DNA of 7,841 nucleotides from an uncultured Collinsella sp. Lineage in GTDB: Bacteria; Actinomycetota; Coriobacteriia; Coriobacteriales; Coriobacteriaceae. The position numbers and the translations under genes are program-made. Positions 6,006 through 7,841 of this stretch are shown here, piece by piece; within the stretch, counting starts at the first letter, position 1, and each line of letters starts with the position of its first letter. The notes beneath the pieces were generated by a model that saw only the letters and a program-made list of their open reading frames with translations, ran no database searches and was not told the DNA's origin. The DNA is taken from assembly GCA_938036665.1 (NCBI GenBank), contig CALHWR010000136.1:1-7841 (forward strand). Direction: 5' to 3'.

Positions 6006-6851
6006 GTGTCGGATCAGACAAAGCAACAAGAAGCTCGCAGTCTGCCTGCGACGTTTGCTAAGAACGAATTTGAGAAGGACGCGTTTATCCTTCGTCAGCT
6101 GGTTACCAAGGATTTTAAGATCAAGTATCGCCGTAGCGTTCTGGGCGTCGCATGGTCGGTGCTCAACCCGCTTCTGATGATGATCGTCATGGCCATCGTG
6201 TTCTCGACGATTTTTGCCCAGGGCCGCAATGGCTCGATTACGCCCGAGATGTACCCGCTGTACTTGATCGTGGGTAACGTTACCTTTGCCGTCATGTCCG
6301 AGTCTACGAACCAGGCCCTGACGTCGATCGTGGGTGCTGCCCCGCTGCTCAAGAAGGTTAAGGTGCACCGTTGGGTCTTCCCAGTACAGAAGGTGCTCTT
6401 CTCGCTGGTTAACTTTGCCTTCTCGCTGGTCGCCGTTGCCATCGTTATGCTGTGGTTCCGCGTTATGCCTTCTTGGCACCTGATTCTGCTGCCGGTCTGC
6501 CTGCTGCTGCTTATGTGCTTCTGCATGGGCCTGGGTATGATGCTCTCGGCCCTCACGGTCTTTTTCCGCGACGTTATGCATCTGTGGAGTGTTGTCATCA
6601 CGGCTTGGACCTATATCACGCCCATTTTCTGGACGACCGATTTCGTTGCGCAAATGCCGCATCTCGTGCGCATTCTGGTCTATGCGAACCCCATGTATAA
6701 CTACCTGCAGTTTATGCGCGATATCTTTCTGTTCCAGACCACGCCCTCGCTTTTGACGTTTGGTATGTGCGTCGCTTGGGCGGTTCTTGCGCTTGCTATT
6801 GGCTACACCGTGTTCCATAAGTCCGAGCGCAAGTTCATCCTCTACATCTAA
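6006..6851 (+). CDS. ABC-2 type polysaccharide/teichoic acid export permease (Wzm/TagG family)
   Basis: This 281-residue integral membrane protein has the ABC-2 exporter layout. A polar N-terminal segment contains the conserved amphipathic stretch FKIKYRRSVLGVAWSVLNPLL (~37-57), followed by six hydrophobic helices at about 49-70, 82-104, 128-150, 158-184, 192-211 and 250-270. The YRRSVLGVxWSxLNPLL signature is typical of Wzm, TagG, KpsM and RfbA permeases, which move lipid-linked polysaccharides or wall teichoic acids from the cytoplasm across the membrane. The ATPase gene follows 11 nt after the stop, and its Shine-Dalgarno overlaps the TAA, so the pair forms one operon. The gene is divergent from the glycosyltransferase/YfhO operon, which suggests that the exported polymer is related to the glycan these enzymes modify (inference). 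Third positions are much less GC-rich than in the rhamnose gene (28 of the first 50 codons end in G or C). Confidence 0.9.
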   Translation: MSDQTKQQEARSLPATFAKNEFEKDAFILRQLVTKDFKIKYRRSVLGVAWSVLNPLLMMIVMAIVFSTIFAQGRNGSITPEMYPLYLIVGNVTFAVMSESTNQALTSIVGAAPLLKKVKVHRWVFPVQKVLFSLVNFAFSLVAVAIVMLWFRVMPSWHLILLPVCLLLLMCFCMGLGMMLSALTVFFRDVMHLWSVVITAWTYITPIFWTTDFVAQMPHLVRILVYANPMYNYLQFMRDIFLFQTTPSLLTFGMCVAWAVLALAIGYTVFHKSERKFILYI

Positions 6852-6862
6852 GGAGTGCTGTG

Positions 6863-7630
6863 ATGACTGAATCTGTTGTTGATTACAGCGAGCAGCCTCT
6901 GGCTGTCGAGGTCGACGACGTCACCATGATCTTTAACATGGCGTCCGAGTCGCTGACCAACCTCAAGGAGTACTTCATTAAGCTTGCCAAGCACGAGTTG
7001 TTCTTTGAGGAGTTTAGGGCGGTTAAGCACATCTCGTTTGATATTCATCGCGGCGAGGTCGTGGGTCTGGTCGGCACCAATGGTTCCGGCAAGTCTACGA
7101 TGCTCAAGATTATCGCTGGCGTGCTTGAGCCTAGCGAGGGCAGCGTTAAGGTGCACGGTAACATCGCGCCGCTGATTGAGCTTGGCGCCGGCTTTGACCC
7201 CGAGCTGACCGCCCGCGAGAACATCTATCTGAACGGCGCCCTGCTCGGCTATACCAAGGAGTTCATCGACGCCAACTTTGACGGCATTATCGAGTTCGCT
7301 GAGCTGCAGAACTTTGTCGATATGCCGCTTAAGAACTTCTCCTCGGGCATGGTGGCGCGTATCGCCTTTGCAATCGCGACGATTACCGAGCCCGATATTC
7401 TGATCGTTGACGAGACGCTGTCCGTCGGTGACGTGTTCTTCCAGCAGAAGTGCGAGGCCCGCATCCAGCACTTTATCCAGAGCGGCGACGTGACGGTTCT
7501 GTTCGTTTCGCACTCCATGGAGCAGGTTGAGCGCATCTGCCAGCGTGCCGTTTGGATTGAGAAGGGTGACCTTCGCATGGACGGCCCGGTCGATGAGGTC
7601 TGCAAGGCGTACCGCGAGCAGTTCAACTAG
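6863..7630 (+). CDS. ABC exporter ATPase (Wzt/TagH family, short form)
   Basis: This 255-residue ATPase is the partner of the upstream permease. Walker A is GTNGSGKS (71-78, Lys77). The segment APLIELGAGFDPELTARENI (~102-121) is characteristic of polysaccharide and teichoic acid exporters. The signature is FSSGM (159-163), replacing the usual LSGGQ as in TagH/Wzt relatives. Walker B is ILIVDE (179-184, Glu184), followed by the D-loop LSVGD, and the switch histidine is His217 in FVSHS. All catalytic residues are present. The protein ends soon after the nucleotide-binding domain, with no C-terminal carbohydrate-binding domain as in O9a-type Wzt, so polymer choice is unlikely to rely on a capped non-reducing end (inference). 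ATG 6863 is preferred, 7 nt after AAGGAG (6850-6855); GTG 6860 directly before it is only 4 nt away. No clear T-rich terminator follows, so transcription may run into the tRNA. Confidence 0.9.
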   Translation: MTESVVDYSEQPLAVEVDDVTMIFNMASESLTNLKEYFIKLAKHELFFEEFRAVKHISFDIHRGEVVGLVGTNGSGKSTMLKIIAGVLEPSEGSVKVHGNIAPLIELGAGFDPELTARENIYLNGALLGYTKEFIDANFDGIIEFAELQNFVDMPLKNFSSGMVARIAFAIATITEPDILIVDETLSVGDVFFQQKCEARIQHFIQSGDVTVLFVSHSMEQVERICQRAVWIEKGDLRMDGPVDEVCKAYREQFN

Positions 7631-7632
7631 GT

Positions 7633-7638
7633 TATAAT
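7633..7638 (+). promoter_or_regulatory. Consensus -10 box ahead of the tRNA gene
   Basis: A perfect TATAAT lies 3 nt after the ATPase stop codon and 46 nt before the tRNA. No TTGACA-like hexamer is found 16-18 nt upstream, where the sequence is the end of the ATPase gene. If active, transcription would start near 7645 and give a ~40-nt tRNA leader. Confidence 0.4.
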
Positions 7639-7645
7639 TACTTGC

Positions 7646-7674
7646 GCCTGACAGGCTTACGCTTGCTTGGGCGT
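7646..7674 (+). repeat. Small inverted repeats in the ATPase-tRNA spacer
   Basis: GCCTG (7646-7650) and CAGGC (7652-7656) form a near-perfect palindrome, and ACGC (7659-7662) can pair with GCGT (7671-7674). Neither is followed by a T-run, so I do not call a terminator; they may simply structure the tRNA leader. Confidence 0.3.
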
Positions 7675-7684
7675 GCGGTTATTT

Positions 7685-7761
7685 GCTCCATTAGCTCAGT
7701 TGGATAGAGCAGGGGACTTCTAATCCCAAGGTCGACGGTTCGAATCCGCCATGGAGCACCA
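7685..7761 (+). tRNA. tRNA-Arg, anticodon TCT, with encoded CCA
   Basis: The 77-nt sequence folds as a cloverleaf. The acceptor arms GCTCCAT (7685-7691) and ATGGAGC (7751-7757) pair fully, followed by discriminator A and CCA (7759-7761). The D-stem is GCTC/GAGC with loop AGTTGGAT. The anticodon loop is CTTCTAA with TCT at 7719-7721, which reads AGA (and AGG by wobble) as arginine. The T-loop is TTCGAAT. Two stem positions are mismatched: G7712 with A7728 at the base of the anticodon stem, and A7735 with C7749 in the T-stem. All invariant loop bases are present, so it is probably functional. Confidence 0.92.
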
Positions 7762-7786
7762 TCGTTTATTAAGCCCGGACCGCTTG

Positions 7787-7841
7787 TGAACTGCGTCCCA
7801 AATCTTGGACGCCCTAAATAGCGACTAGGCCGCGAGGGCCT
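7787..7841. mobile_element. Possible end of an IS3-family (IS150-group) insertion sequence
   Basis: From 7787 the sequence TGAACTGCGTCCC, then TTGGACGC at 7805-7812, resembles the terminal inverted repeats of IS150-group IS3 elements, which as I recall begin TGTACTGCACCC and carry TTGGACG about 18 nt in. The element would start 26 nt after the tRNA and continue past the window edge; no transposase sequence is visible. Within it GCGTCC (7793-7798) and GGACGC (7807-7812) form an inverted repeat. This rests on motif memory alone; a solo remnant or chance similarity is possible. Confidence 0.4.
7827..7841. repeat. Short inverted repeat at the window edge
   Basis: AGGCC (7827-7831) pairs with GGCCT (7837-7841) around a 5-nt loop. 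It could be the stem of a terminator for the tRNA if a T-run follows outside the window, or part of the adjoining insertion sequence. The cut edge prevents a decision. Confidence 0.3.

Noticed and set aside
5976..6818. 280-codon minus-strand open frame opposite the exporter permease
   Set aside because: The translation is rich in His, Arg, Gln and Asn with no domain, a typical shadow of a hydrophobic membrane protein on the other strand.
6848..7513. 221-codon minus-strand open frame opposite the exporter ATPase
   Set aside because: The plus strand has every ABC ATPase motif; the antisense frame has no family signature and no plausible ribosome-binding site.
7641..7684. Intrinsic terminator after the exporter ATPase
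   Set aside because: The inverted repeats are short and lack a following T-run; the spacer looks more like a tRNA leader.
1..7841. CRISPR array, toxin-antitoxin pair or phage defence system
   Set aside because: No regularly spaced repeats and no small paired genes or defence domains were found; all long frames are accounted for by glycan genes.

Overview
The window reads as part of a bacterial chromosome, most likely a moderately high-GC actinobacterium of the Coriobacteriia (Collinsella or a relative). This is an inference from the fused RmlC-RmlD architecture, the codon use and the gene style; no marker in the window fixes the species. The content is a cell-surface glycan locus followed by a tRNA gene.

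Layout: (1) 15-1469, plus strand: a fused dTDP-rhamnose biosynthesis gene (RmlC-type 3,5-epimerase joined to RmlD-type reductase), split by one in-frame TAA at 1020-1022. (2) 1492-1521: a hairpin terminator shared by this gene and the convergent minus-strand operon. (3) 5845 down to 1507, minus strand: a tightly packed operon of two family-2 glycosyltransferases with C-terminal membrane anchors and a large YfhO-family membrane protein, with a 6-nt gap and a 17-nt overlap between genes and Shine-Dalgarno sites embedded in the preceding gene. (4) 5846-6005: a divergent promoter region. (5) 6006-7630, plus strand: a two-gene ABC exporter of the polysaccharide/teichoic-acid type (permease then ATPase). 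(6) 7685-7761: tRNA-Arg(UCU) with encoded CCA. (7) 7787 to the window end: what looks like the terminal inverted repeat of an IS3-family (IS150-group) insertion sequence, continuing off the window.

How the parts could work together (inference): the ABC pair would export a lipid-linked surface polymer. The membrane-anchored GT2 enzymes would make undecaprenyl-phosphate sugars on the cytoplasmic face. The YfhO-type GT-C protein would use such a lipid-linked sugar outside the membrane to decorate a surface polymer, as in the CsbB/YfhO lipoteichoic-acid glycosylation system of Bacillus and the Gac rhamnose-polysaccharide locus of streptococci. The small flippase expected in such systems is not in this window. 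The rhamnose gene is broken here and differs strongly in third-position GC from the rest, so it may be an independent, decaying or separately acquired unit.

No wholly new system is evident. The points most worth checking are the nonsense codon in the rhamnose gene, the two-synthase plus YfhO module without a flippase, and the IS end next to the tRNA.
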